Positions 46,849 through 57,768 of a stretch of DNA of 64,000 nucleotides are shown in pieces. The notes beneath the pieces are model-generated. The model saw only the letters and a program-made list of their open reading frames with translations, did no database searches and was not told the DNA's origin. The translations under genes were made by a program, and so were the position numbers. Location of the stretch: assembly GCF_029873635.1 (NCBI RefSeq), contig NC_080428.1:68071601-68135600 (forward strand), written 5' to 3'. Origin of the DNA: Malania oleifera. Lineage: Eukaryota; Streptophyta; Magnoliopsida; Santalales; Ximeniaceae. Each line of letters starts with the position of its first letter. The first letter of the stretch is position 1.

Positions 46849-49024
46849 GAAAGGATGAACCGAACCATAGTTGAAAGGGCTCGGTGTCTCAAGTTGAATG
46901 CAAGGTTCACGAAGAAATTCTGGGTAGAGGTAGTATATATGGTGTGTTTCCCAATTAATAGATCACCAAGGGCAGCACTAGGTGGGAAAGTTGTAGAGGA
47001 GGTGTGGACAGACACTGAGGTAGACTACTTCGGTTTGAGATTATTTAGGTGTCCAACCTATGTGCACATTCCTAGTGAGGAGAGATCAAAGCTTGAGGCA
47101 AAGTCTAGATGGTGCATCTTTCTCGATTATCAAAAAGGGCTGAAAGGGTTCAAGTTGTGGGATCCGAAGGCAAACAAAGTGGTGATCAGTAGGGACGTGG
47201 TTTTCGATGAGAAAGTCATGTTGCGGCGTACTTAAGAAGAAGAGGAGAAAAAGGTGCCAGAAAACTGTAGCAACAATGAGCATACGGTGCAGGTAGAGTT
47301 AGAGACTTAAGGTACAGATGAAGTTGTTTAGAACACAGGGAGTTCTAGCTCAGGAAACCAGCAGCAACGCAATATAACTATAAATAGACCTAGACGCACT
47401 ATAAGGCCACCGCCCAGATACAGATATGATGTCTTATGCACTTATCACTAGTAGCGAGGTTCCTACTACCTTTTAGGAGGTGGAGCATAGCCAAGAGAAA
47501 AGTATATGGATGGGCGCTATAGTGGAGGAGATGGAGTCATTGCATAAGAACCAGATGTGGGAGTTGGTAGAGCTTCCTAAGGGGAAAAGGGTGATAGGAT
47601 GCAAGTGGGTGTATAGGAAGAAAGAAGCGATTTCAGAAAAAGAAAAAGAGAAGTTCAAGGCTGGGTTATTAGCAAAGGGTTACTCAAAAAGGAAATAGGT
47701 TGATTATGATGAGATCTTCTCCCCTTTGGTCAGACACACTTCCATCAGGGTAGTGTTGGGATTAGTGGCACATTACGACATGCATTTGGAACAAATGGAC
47801 GTAAAGACAACGTTTTTCGATGGTGATATGGAGGAACTAATTTACATGGTACAACCAGAAGGGTTTAGTCAACCTAGATAGAAGCACTTGGTTTGTAAAC
47901 TAAAAAAATCACTTTACGGGCTGAAGCAGTCTCCGAGGCAATGGTATAAACTTTTTGAATCCTATATGATCCGGATTGGCTATAGGAAATATGAGTATGA
48001 TTGATGCGTCTATTTAAGGAGTCTTGAGGACGGTTCACTAATATTTTTGTTGCTTTATGTTGATGACGTGCTGATTGCTGTGAGGAATATCACTGAGGTA
48101 AATCAGTTAAAGACTCTATTAAGTACAGAGTTTGACATGAAAGACTTGTTGCGGTCAAGAAGATTCTTGAGATGGAGATTCGCAGGGATAGAGCTGCAAG
48201 GAGATTGTGGTTATCTCAGGGCAACTATGTGGAGAAGGTGTTGGAGAGGTTTAACATGGTTAATGCTTAACCAGTGAGTACACCATTAGCGAATCATTTT
48301 AGGCTATCTACCACCCAGTGCCTAAAGATGAATGATGACATTTGTGACATGTCAAAGGTACCCTATGCCAGTGCAGTAGGGGTGTTTGATGTATGTTATG
48401 GTATGTACAAGACCGAGTTCGGCACAAGTTGTTAATGTGGTGATCAAGTTCTTTTCGAATCTGAGTCGAAAACATTGGGATGTAGTCAAATGGATTCTCA
48501 GATACTTGAGGGGTATAATAGGATATTACATTATGTTCAGTAGACAACAGGGTGATCCTTTAGCGGTAGGTTATGTGGATGCATACTATGTAGGAGACTT
48601 GGATGACAGGAGGTCTACCACAGGGTATGTGTTCACCCTTGTGGGAGGGCCTATTTGTTGGAGGTCCATGGTGCAGTCACTTGTTGCTTTATGTACTATT
48701 GAATCAGAATACATTGTAGTGGCCGAGGTTGCCAAGGAAGTGTTGTGGCTTACAAGATTAGTCAAAGAGTTGGGTATTCAGTAAGGTGGAATTCAGCTGC
48801 ATTGCGATAGTAAGAGTGTCATCTATTTGGCAAAGAACCAAGTATATCATGTGAGGAATAAACACATAGATGTGCGGTTTCACAGGATCAAGGAACTGGT
48901 TGCTTCTGGTGAACTACTACTTGAGAAAGTTCACACGTCTGAGAATGCAACAAATATGTTGACAAAGCCTGTTACAACGGACAAGTTTAAGCATTGGTTG
49001 GACTTGATTAACGTCTCTAGGTGC
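46849..49024 (+). pseudogene. Copia integrase C-part, reverse transcriptase and RNase H, broken
   Basis: Continues the copia polyprotein after the insertion. ERMNRTIVERARCLK near 46851 is the end of the integrase core (the E is the last acidic residue of DDE). The integrase C-terminus has YRKKEAISE-type linker sequence only after a divergent spacer. Reverse transcriptase blocks: WELVELPKGKRVIGCKWVYR near 47560, [13 protein letters not shown] near 47917, LLLYVDDVLI near 48046 with the catalytic YVDD. RNase H: VKWILRYLRG near 48487, STTGYVFTL near 48616, ESEYI near 48704, and NKHIDVRFHRIKELV near 48857. Stops near 47236, 47696, 47879, 48003 and 48783 show inactivity. Confidence 0.9.
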
Positions 49025-49119
49025 TAGATGAAAGGAGTCCCAATCTACTGTCCCAGGTGGAGTTGCAGGTTATGGTTTCGTATTTTTCCTAAGGGGTGAA
49101 TATTTGCCAAGGTGGAGAT

Positions 49120-49665
49120 TGTTGGCGTATGTGGCTCATATTGAGTGGAATACATGCACTAGAAAATCATGGTGAAGTAAGAATAAGGAAGCTAAGCTGG
49201 AGGAAGAAACTGTGGCTAGTTTGGTCGACTGTTTGGTATCGGGTGATAACCGTCGATGATTTCAGTCTGCATACTTCAGTCTCGATATTAAACTATTGAC
49301 GATTTGATGAAACCGTCAACGATATTGTTTGGCACTGATTACGGATTTTGAATCGAGAAGATGAGTAGATTGGGGATTTTAGAGGATTTTCCTCCAGGGA
49401 TTACTATAGGGGTACTTTAGGAACTTTCTAAGTCTTTTGTACGCATGGGCTTAGTATATAAACAATATTGTAGCCCTTATTTGATAAGATAGTAACCGTG
49501 GACGTAGGCACATTGCCGAACCACATAATCTCTTGTGTCATTGATTATTTGCTTTCCTTTATTATCTATGTAATTGATTGTTTCTGTATTGTTCATCATT
49601 GGTTGTTGCATTGCACGATCCGATCGATTTGTGTTTCTGCTGCGCATTGGTATCTTTGCACAGCA
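49120..49665 (+). repeat. 3' LTR of the copia element
   Basis: TGTTGGCGTATGTGGC to CTTTGCACAGCA, preceded by a purine-rich AAGGTGGAGAT and followed by the target duplication CCCAA. Confidence 0.9.
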
Positions 49666-49952
49666 CCCAAGAAACAAAACCAGAGAAGAGCCCAATTATG
49701 GGGGAAGAAGGTTTGCCCTAAGGCCCATTAGAGGCTCTTCCAATCTAGACCGGCCCATACTAAATCAACATTGGGCAACATTTGTTTTATAATAGTCATG
49801 GTAGCTCCTCAAATCGAGTCTCTAGATATGAAGTCTCTACAGTTTTTTTATGAGGTTATTTCACCAAAATCATAACTTATATTTGGCTCTAGAAATGGAA
49901 TAGAATAAAATAAAATAGGAGTTAAAATAATTTATAAAATTACTTATATTAT

Positions 49953-50243
49953 GGGGGTCCATTTGGATCAAGAATTTTGCTTAAGCAAAGGAAAAGAAAA
50001 GAAAATATGACTTTGTATTTTCCTTCTCTATTAAATGCTATAAAAAATGAAAGTTTGTTTCAATATGATTAAAATTTAAGAAAAATTAAATATTAATGAT
50101 GTGTAAAATAAAGAGCTTATAGAAAAATTTGGTATGTATTTTATTTTCTTTCTCACTTTCCTTAATAACCAAACATGAAAAAGTGGATTTTTTAATATTT
50201 TCCTTTCCTTTTTCTAATATTTTTTGAATTCCAAGCGAGGCCT
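49953..50243. mobile_element. MITE, copy 3 of 3
   Basis: GGGGTCCATTTGGATCAAGA to AATTCCAAGCGAGGCC, with the same internal order as the copies at 18622 and 22015. Confidence 0.7.
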
Positions 50244-51134
50244 AAAATTTGTGTTATTTTAAACAAGCTCTTTGTTTTTTTTTTTTTTTACCTTTTTAAT
50301 ATGCATTGTTTAAATGTGCAAAAGAATTTTTTTATCTTTTTATTTCTAAATTTTAAAATAATTACAAAAAAGACAACTTGTTTTCTAATTTTTCAAATTT
50401 TTTATAAAGTAATATTTGGAATCATGGATTTTGGGGATTGAATTTGAATTTATAGGGATTTAGAAAAAACTCTATACATAATACATAAATTAAAGTTCTA
50501 GATCCAAATTTCATGCTCTCATACGCAAAGTAAAATTTAAAAATTTTAAAAAAATAATGAAAAGATAATTTTCAACATTTCTATACAAATTTAGAAAATT
50601 AAAAAATAAGGTGACATTTTTTTATTTATTTGAAAAAATAGAAATAAAAAAAAACATAAATATTTATACAAGTAAATAGCCCCAAAGTTATTTACTATTA
50701 TTCATTTAATTCACACAAATATTGTAAAACTAAAAAAAATAGTTATTTTTTAAAAAAACTTTTTACAAAATGAAAGTAAAAATAAAAATTATCACTGGTA
50801 TTTTCAAAAGTTGAAAACCCTTAAAAAAAAAACTAAATACAAATGGTAAAAAATTTTTTAAAGCATTTTTTACTATTCAACACGGAACCAAGGTTTGTAG
50901 ATAATTTACAATTAATTAAGCCTATATTTGAAGAGATTTTAGATTTGGATTTGCATTGAATTTGAATGAAAATGTAATATTAAATTGCATTAAAATTTAT
51001 CCAAATTCATCTAAATCTAAATCTAAGGTCTAAAATACATACTTCTAAATGCAACATAAAAGTATTATTATACCAATACTTTCTCCAATTGCAATCATAT
51101 ACACCTAAGCTCGAGTTTTGACGACGTAAACTAA
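50244..51134. other. AT-rich, no gene
   Basis: No supported gene. 50400-50540 and 50920-51060 have TTTGGATTTGAATTTG-type composition and may be two decayed short DNA transposons. Confidence 0.45.
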
Positions 51135-51505
51135 TTTTTACTTTTTTTTTTTGTTACATAGGAACTCCACCCACCAACAAACCCTTCGAACCCCTTGGTG
51201 CGACGCCAAATCTACGAATCAGCGTCCTCCCCCTAAGTCTCGCTGATCAGGTAAAGTCCAGAATGCTGATATGGCTTCCATGCATCAGTTGGACGTTCGG
51301 TCAAGCCAACTCTCGGGACACATCTTCATTACCATCTACAGTCCCGGCTGACTCACAGAAAACTCTTACAATTCACGGTCCCCGCTGGCTTACAGAGCGA
51401 ACTTTCACCATCCACGATCTCCGCTGACTCACAGAGTAAATTCTTATCATGTACTGCTGGTTCCGTGAGTATATCTAATTGAAATTGAACTCCTGATACT
51501 CCTTC
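51135..51505 (-). repeat. Poly(A)-tailed SINE-like retroposon, copy 2
   Basis: The second copy of the repeat at 7155-7530: shared GCATCAGTTGGACGTTCGG near 51281, TTCACGGTCCCCGCTGGC near 51372 and an end with TTGAACTCCTGATACTCC near 51487. On the - strand it again ends in an A run (T run at 51144-51153). Confidence 0.7.
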
Positions 51506-52857
51506 TTAATAATTTAGTTTTACTGATCAATCACATTTAGAAAAATGAAGGGTTGATGACAACTTCAATGACTAAATAATAAAACCTCATTATCTAAGCA
51601 TTTTTCAAGTTAGACTTTGGATCCCTCAAATTCCACACATTGCGACGAAAACAAACTTTCTTTGTCAAAGTATTTTCTTTCAAAATTTTCTTGAGAAAAT
51701 ATCATGGGAGCCCCTCCTCCTCATTGTCAAACTAACCACCACTAAGTAGTAATATTTTACAATTCAATAATTATATAATGACAGCTGCTTGTCTTTTCAA
51801 AGTAGCAATATTTTAGAATTCAATAATATATGACATGCATTCCAGCAAGTCCTTCTAACAATTTGATGGAATGACCTCTTGATATTTAATTTAATTCTCT
51901 CCACATGCCAACAAAAATAGCTTCTGATCATAATTGAAGTTAATGATAAAAAAAACATAATTTTAAACTTTATTGTTTAAATAGTACATTTGAGACAAAC
52001 CGTAATATAATTGTACTATCGTAAAAGGGTATTTTGAGGTTTATATATATATATAAGGATCGTTTTCAAGTGATGATTGTGAAAATTATACTAAAGATAT
52101 TGAACACATAAATTTCTTGTTTTTTGTTTTCTTTTTTCTCTATTTTTCATATTTTCAACCTTAAGGCATGATTGCAGTAAAAGACATTGACCTTCTTTTA
52201 AAATAACAGTATACCAGATGACCACAGAGTCCATGCTCAACATGAAGGGACTTGCATTTATTGTAGTGGGGCTGGCTGGGTTTCCAAATGGCTTGATTTT
52301 GTGTGAATAACATTTTTTAACACCATGTTTGGAACCTTGGGCCTTGGTTTTTACATTTAAATTTTCATAAATTTAGGCAAATTTTACTGGTTCATACTTA
52401 AAAGTCTAAAATTATGCGGCCAAACATTAACATTTCATAAAATGGACTACTAGTTGCATGCTATAGTTTATTTTTTCTTTTTTTGTTTTTATAATTGATA
52501 ATGGTGTCTGAAATCCTATCAACACTCGACTAATTCATTGAAATAATAAGTCTATCCCTTCATCATTCTCCATTTAAGTATCAAGATATTATTTCAAATG
52601 AAAAGTTATAACTTCTAAAAATTCGGACCTTGAACTTGACTGTTTAATAAGAAGAATCATGAGTTTACCATCTCAATCACCCTTCGGATCGAAAAAAGAT
52701 GCAAATAAAGAAGAAATTATATAGGAGACCTATCCCTCCACATGTCTGTATATCTATTTTCTAAATCATACATATATTAAAAATGGATCTCCCTCTTTAC
52801 ATGTATGATATTAATAAATATAAATCAATTACCACATGTCTAACATGTAAAATACAG

Positions 52858-52918
<61 letters not shown>

Positions 52919-53534
52919 GGGTGCCACATTGAATATATTGTTTCTAGATGTTCTTGCGGCTTGAATTGTCTTCACCTCCATCTCCCTTTTTAGGGGAAAA
53001 AAAATTATAGAAGCTCAATTATGTGTGGGTAAGAAATCGCAGCATAAGCATACTCTATGTGGTTCAAATTATAACACATGTGTATGGTTAACAACATAAA
53101 ATATTTAACTTGTCCCCTAAGATTTCTCTGGAAACCCATTTGATTTGGACATGCCTTTTTCACTGAAATGCATACGAGTCCTTATTCAAATGAGAGTAAG
53201 TAAACAATTAGCTTGGAGTTTCATCCCAAATAGACATCTATGATTAAAATACTTTTGTGTGTTTTTTTAAACATGATTTCATTGTCATTAAGAATACGAT
53301 GATTTTTTTTATTAATTTACTTGTTTAAATTTGGGATGGAAATTGATTTTAAGGTCGAATGTTGATTTGAGCGTCTATTTCCTCATTATTTGAATTTGGG
53401 TTGATTAGAAGATTTGTTCATGCATGTTTACGAGTGACATTTTTTTTTTTTTTTTCAAAAATGATACCATGGTGGGTTAAAACTTAATATACATTGTTGG
53501 TCCACAGCCTAATAGCTTAAGCTTTTAGGTAAAG
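51506..53534. other. AT-rich, no gene; CA/TA microsatellite
   Basis: No supported gene. A compound microsatellite lies at 52856-52915 (about 14 CA then about 14 TA units). Confidence 0.6.
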
Positions 53535-54125
53535 TGGTAATCTAATATGGTGACTCCTTATATAATTAGATCCTGTTAAAAATGAGAAGTTTTTTATTCA
53601 ATCCAAAAGCTTAAATTATTATGTCTTGAGCACATCATGTATAAGCCACTCATCCTCCACTTAATTTTTTGGTGTGGGATAACTCTCACTAATGAATTTT
53701 CAATAAATGTCTCTTCACTTGTGAGTTTCTATAACTGTCCTTTCGTGAGAACCATCTCCCTATAAAAACTGACTCAATTCTATGATAATTGTTCAAGTGG
53801 ACTTTACTGGCATGTCCTACGTGTCTCAAATTATATTTCATGTGTTTCCAAACTAATCTTACCTCTCACGTCTTGACTTATCTACTTGAGAGGGATGATC
53901 CTTATTTCAAAAAGGATATGATGTTTAATTGAGATGATCCCTTTTTCACCCGTTTGGATTCATCTACTCAACTGAGATGATCCTCATATGACTTCCTAGA
54001 AATGGGAAGTTTTCGCATAATTTAAATATACATAGATGAGTATCAACTTGATCCAAAAGTTTACACTATTAATTTTTTGGTCCATCCATGTATACAAACC
54101 ATCATCCTCCATTTAGTTTTTCAAT
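53535..54125 (-). repeat. Dispersed repeat, one long and one partial copy
   Basis: On the - strand the order GAGACACGTAGGACATGCC, CACTTGAACAATT, ATTAAGTGGAGGATGAGTGG, GTGCTCAAGACATAAT follows the order of the + strand copy at 8940-9130. A shorter copy lies near 54010-54125. Confidence 0.55.
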
Positions 54126-54991
54126 GTGAAATTATGCACAAATGAATAATGCCCTCTTGGATCGCCATCATTAATTTATGTAATTTATGACTTAGGAATA
54201 ACAATCCACTAGGATTCCTACAACCTAAATTAGGTTGGCGGTTCTAATGCCGGTAATGAGTATTTATTATTCAAAATTTCAAAATTAAATGAGTTAGAGG
54301 TGATGACACGTTATAAGGTTCCTATGACTTGATTTATTTAATTTGATTAGGACTAGTGACTTATTTCAATGTCGAAGAAACTTGAATCCAAAATCATTTT
54401 TGACCAAAAAAATATTTTTCTTTGTAAAATCTCATTCTTAAATTAAAATAAAAATAAAAGTTCTTCCCAATAAAAAATATTCATTATAATTGTATTATTT
54501 ATTTTTGGGGGACTTAAGGGCAGGGTTCACACGCTGATGAGATTGGCTATCAAAGTGGAGGGACAATTGATAAGGACAAGTATTAGGTTGGATGATCCAA
54601 CTTGATTGAGTAGTCAATAAAGTAAAATTAAATGCAAACTGAGCTATGTAAGTAAGGATGGTCGTTAGCTTGGTTAACTTAAGATTAGTGGGTGAGGGCA
54701 ATCAACTATCTTACTAGGAAAATGCCAGTTGAAACCATTAGGTATGTCTTCGTAATGGAAACAATAGACACGAGCAAAGCTAACAATCAACTACCTTCAC
54801 ATTGATTCAACAATGATCCCTAGGGAATGTCCAATAGTTAAACTTGAGCTTCCATTATTAAAGATCTCAAGTTTGAATCTTTGGGTAGGTGGGAAACTAG
54901 ATGAGCTGTCTCCATTGTGTACTCCACTGTGTACTACAAGCCTCATGGCAACATGTGCATAATCATATTTAAGAGGGCAATGGGAGTATAT
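54126..54991. other. No gene recognised
   Basis: AT-rich sequence with no supported coding region. Short open frames here have no recognisable motifs. Confidence 0.5.
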
Positions 54992-55437
54992 TGTAACGAC
55001 CCGATTTCCTATCATTTTTTTTTTTATATACAATAATAATCAATCATCTAACAAACATCTCTGATACCATATATCAATATAACCTAACTCGAAGTGGGGT
55101 ACCAAAAAATTTGTTCATCAAAACATACTATCCAAACAATGGAATACATAAAGTGTGTGGGATCCATATATAATACTAGAGTGCTATAACCTCCCTACAT
55201 ATACATATACATCCCAAAAAATTCACAAAATACTCTAGGAGTTATACAAAAACATATCTCCAACTCCAAACACTTACCCTAAATACTAGGGTAACAAGAT
55301 CTCCTCTACCTCAGAGTTCTCTCTGCTTATCTAATCTGATTTCTTGAAATATTTAAATTCTGAATGAGACACCTCTCAGTAAGATGGAATAAATTATTGA
55401 TAGTGTGCGGTAACATGAGTTTTGATATATATATATT
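54992..55437 (-). mobile_element. Gypsy LTR fragment, - strand
   Basis: The left end TGTAACGACCCGATTTCC is like the ends of the other gypsy LTRs, and the GTGAGACACCTCTCAGTAAG-type block lies at 55364-55384 followed by AGTGTGCGGTAACATGAG near 55399. The LTR breaks off near 55437 where copia-like sequence begins. Confidence 0.65.
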
Positions 55438-55735
55438 GTGAAATGGATCGTATAATGAAATTGCATAGCGGAATAAACAACAAGAAATAAATAACACAAC
55501 CAATAAGAACAACACAAAGATTTACATGATTCGACAAAGCCTACATCCACAGAAGAAAAAGACACACAAATTTCACTATGGAAATCACAATGTACACAAT
55601 ACACTTCAATAATGATCACTCTCACTCTCAAAAAATGTCCAGATGACATATATAGAGTTTCCACAGCTTATATCCCTTCACGCCCTCTGGATATCTCAAG
55701 AAGATGCAACGATAAGACTTCGGGTCAAGTTTAGA
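55438..55735 (-). mobile_element. Copia LTR fragment, - strand
   Basis: On the - strand CTGTGGATGTAGGCTTTGTC then GAATCATGTAAATC (+ about 55522-55556) matches the GTGGACGTAGGCACATTGCC ... CACATAATC segment of the copia LTR near 49498. It is cut on the right by gypsy B at 55736. Confidence 0.5.
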
Positions 55736-55827
55736 TGTAATGACCCAAAAAAATTGAAACTATTTAAAATAATAAGAAGGATAAAAGGGAAGGAAAAAGA
55801 AATTTTTAAAAGGTGACAGCGAGCAAT

Positions 55828-56032
55828 TGTCGACGAACCAATTGGTCTCGTCGATGAGAGTTCTGTCTTGGCTTGTCGACGAGGGCACATGTCTCGTCGA
55901 CAAGGAATTACCGAAAGGGGTTTTCATATGACTGAAATTTGTCGACGAGTTTCTAATTTCGTCGCCGAACGGTGTACTTGGACTCGTCGACGAGTCCACA
56001 TGTCTTGTCGACGAATCCCTGCCTATAAATAG
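55828..56032 (+). promoter_or_regulatory. TCGTCGACGA cluster and TATA box (5' LTR of gypsy B)
   Basis: ATTGTCGACGAACC at 55827, CTCGTCGATGAGAG near 55846, CTTGTCGACGAGGG near 55873, CTCGTCGACAAGG near 55892, TTTGTCGACGAG near 55938, CTCGTCGACGAG near 55983 and CTTGTCGACGAATC near 56004, then TATAAATAG at 56024-56032. Confidence 0.8.
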
Positions 56033-56691
56033 CGAGTTCTTCCATTTTAGCGTGAAATTTTCTCCATGTATCCTCTCTCTCTCTCTCTCTCTAAAATTTC
56101 AACCCTACTACCTTCTCTCTTTGATTCCGGGCTGGATTTAACTCAGTTCGACGATCGGAAGCTACCACGAGACTCCTGGGAAGATTATTTACAATATAGG
56201 CGGAGCTGATTTTTGATTTGAGAAGTTTGGGAAACATCTCAAAACTAGGGTAAGTGAAATAATTTAAGATATTATTATTATTTTGAGGTATTTGGAGCCT
56301 AGGAAGTATTATAAGGGTATTTTACTAAGATTTGAGGAATTTTGAATTATTGGAATACAGGGTCTTGTTTTGTTGATTTTAGGTCGAATCCTGAGGAGCA
56401 GGTAAGGGAAAATATTTTATAATAGCTTTTTGATAATTTTTAAAACGACTAATTTTGGGTATAATTTCTACATATCCAAGTATAATTTTCCTGAACCATG
56501 CTGGTATTGAAAATACTGTATATATATATATATATATATATAGGAAAAAATCGTGTGGTTGAAACTATGACAACCCAAATAAAAATGGAATTTAAATAAT
56601 AAAAAGGAAGGGAAATGGAAATGGTAATAAAAGGAGGATATCGACGACATTGCACTTTGGAAGGAATAATCGAGGGGAATCATCAGGGCTT

Positions 56692-56888
56692 CGTCAATGA
56701 ATACAAGGGATTCGTCGACGAGGGTTTAAGAGAATTTGTCGACGAAAACTGAATTTCGTTGACGAAGAAATACAGAGAGAGGTTTTGGCCGACTAAATTT
56801 CGTCGATGAGGACTGAATTTCGTCAACAAAATTATTAAAGGATTCGTCGACGTATGACGTGGCTCGTCGACAAATCTAGTCCTATAAA
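56692..56888 (+). promoter_or_regulatory. TCGTCGACGA cluster and TATA box (solo LTR 56566-58664)
   Basis: TTCGTCGACGAGG near 56711, TTTGTCGACGAAAAC near 56736, TTCGTTGACGAAG near 56755, TTCGTCGATGAGG near 56799, TTCGTCAACAAAA near 56819, TTCGTCGACGT near 56841 and CTCGTCGACAAATC near 56862, then TATAAATACT near 56883. Confidence 0.8.
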
Positions 56889-56928
56889 TACTAAAATTCT
56901 GGATTTTAACTTCATGGTTAAGCAAACT

Positions 56929-56932
<4 letters not shown>

Positions 56933-56988
<56 letters not shown>

Positions 56989-57012
56989 CTCTTTCTCTCT
57001 CTCTCTCTCTCT
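56933..57012 (+). repeat. CT microsatellite between TATA box and leader
   Basis: About 40 CT units with two interruptions. Similar but shorter CT tracts lie at the same place in the LTRs near 56073-56092 and 62072-62127. Confidence 0.95.
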
Positions 57013-57668
57013 TCGATTTCAGGCCAAATTTGCGTCGTGTCGACAATCCAAAGTCACCACGACGCTCTTAGGGAAGTTCTCTCCAAATTTGCCAGAGCGG
57101 ATCGTTGGTGAAAGCAAGTTGGAAATCATCCCTAAGTTGAGGTAAGGCTTTTTAAGCCAAATTTGACCTTACGGTTAAGAAATGATGTACACGTAGAAAT
57201 ACTGAAGTTTAGTACTGTGAGTTTTTATTTTCAGGGTCTTGATCCGGAAAATCCTATGGGTGTTAGGCTAGGATATTTTGGGGGCTTTCTCAGTAGTCAG
57301 GTAAGGGAATAAATTAAAGCAGTTACTTTTCACGCAAATTATTATTATTTATGAGTAACTTGATTTCCTGAAAGTATTTACGATATTTGAATACTATGGA
57401 ATAAATGTACGTTTGCGAAAAATACTACTAATGTGATGAAACGTATATATATGTATGAGATGCCAGAAATTATGATTTTTAGAATATAATGTATGGTTTT
57501 ATACAACAAATGTGTGGCATAAATATTATTTTCCATGGAAGAATATTATGATACGACAATGATACGAATGAAATATGTTTTATGAAATTATGAAAGAGTA
57601 CAGTATATTATGATAATTTTGAAATGCATGGTAATTGATTTAATTTCATAACGATATGTATGATATGT

Positions 57669-57768
57669 TCGGCATGAGGCCGTAATTATGATATGTTCGG
57701 CACGAGGCTGTAATTATGATATGTTCAGCACGAGGCCATAATTATGAAATGTTCGGCACAAGGTCGTA
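57669..57768 (+). repeat. Four CGGC-GCCG mini-hairpins
   Basis: TTCGGCATGAGGCCGTAA, TTCGGCACGAGGCTGTAA, TTCAGCACGAGGCCATAA and TTCGGCACAAGGTCGTAA, at 35-36 base spacing. The first pairs perfectly in a 4-bp stem; the second and fourth keep it by G-T pairs. Confidence 0.8.

Larger units (their letters stand above)
32723..49665 (+). mobile_element. Copia-type LTR retrotransposon (Tork-like), split by an 11.8-kb insertion
   Basis: Ends are defined by LTRs (32723-33211 and 49120-49665) and a perfect 5-bp target duplication CCCAA (32718-32722 and 49666-49670). Without the nested insertion (35009-46853) it is about 5.1 kb, the usual copia size. Domain order gag, protease, integrase, reverse transcriptase, RNase H is that of copia. 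The motif spacing is like tobacco Tnt1, hence Tork-like, which is inference. Many stops and frameshifts: dead. Confidence 0.92.

Noticed and set aside
56854..57111. Open frame with Leu-Ser repeats
   Set aside because: It is the translation of the CT microsatellite in the LTR leader.
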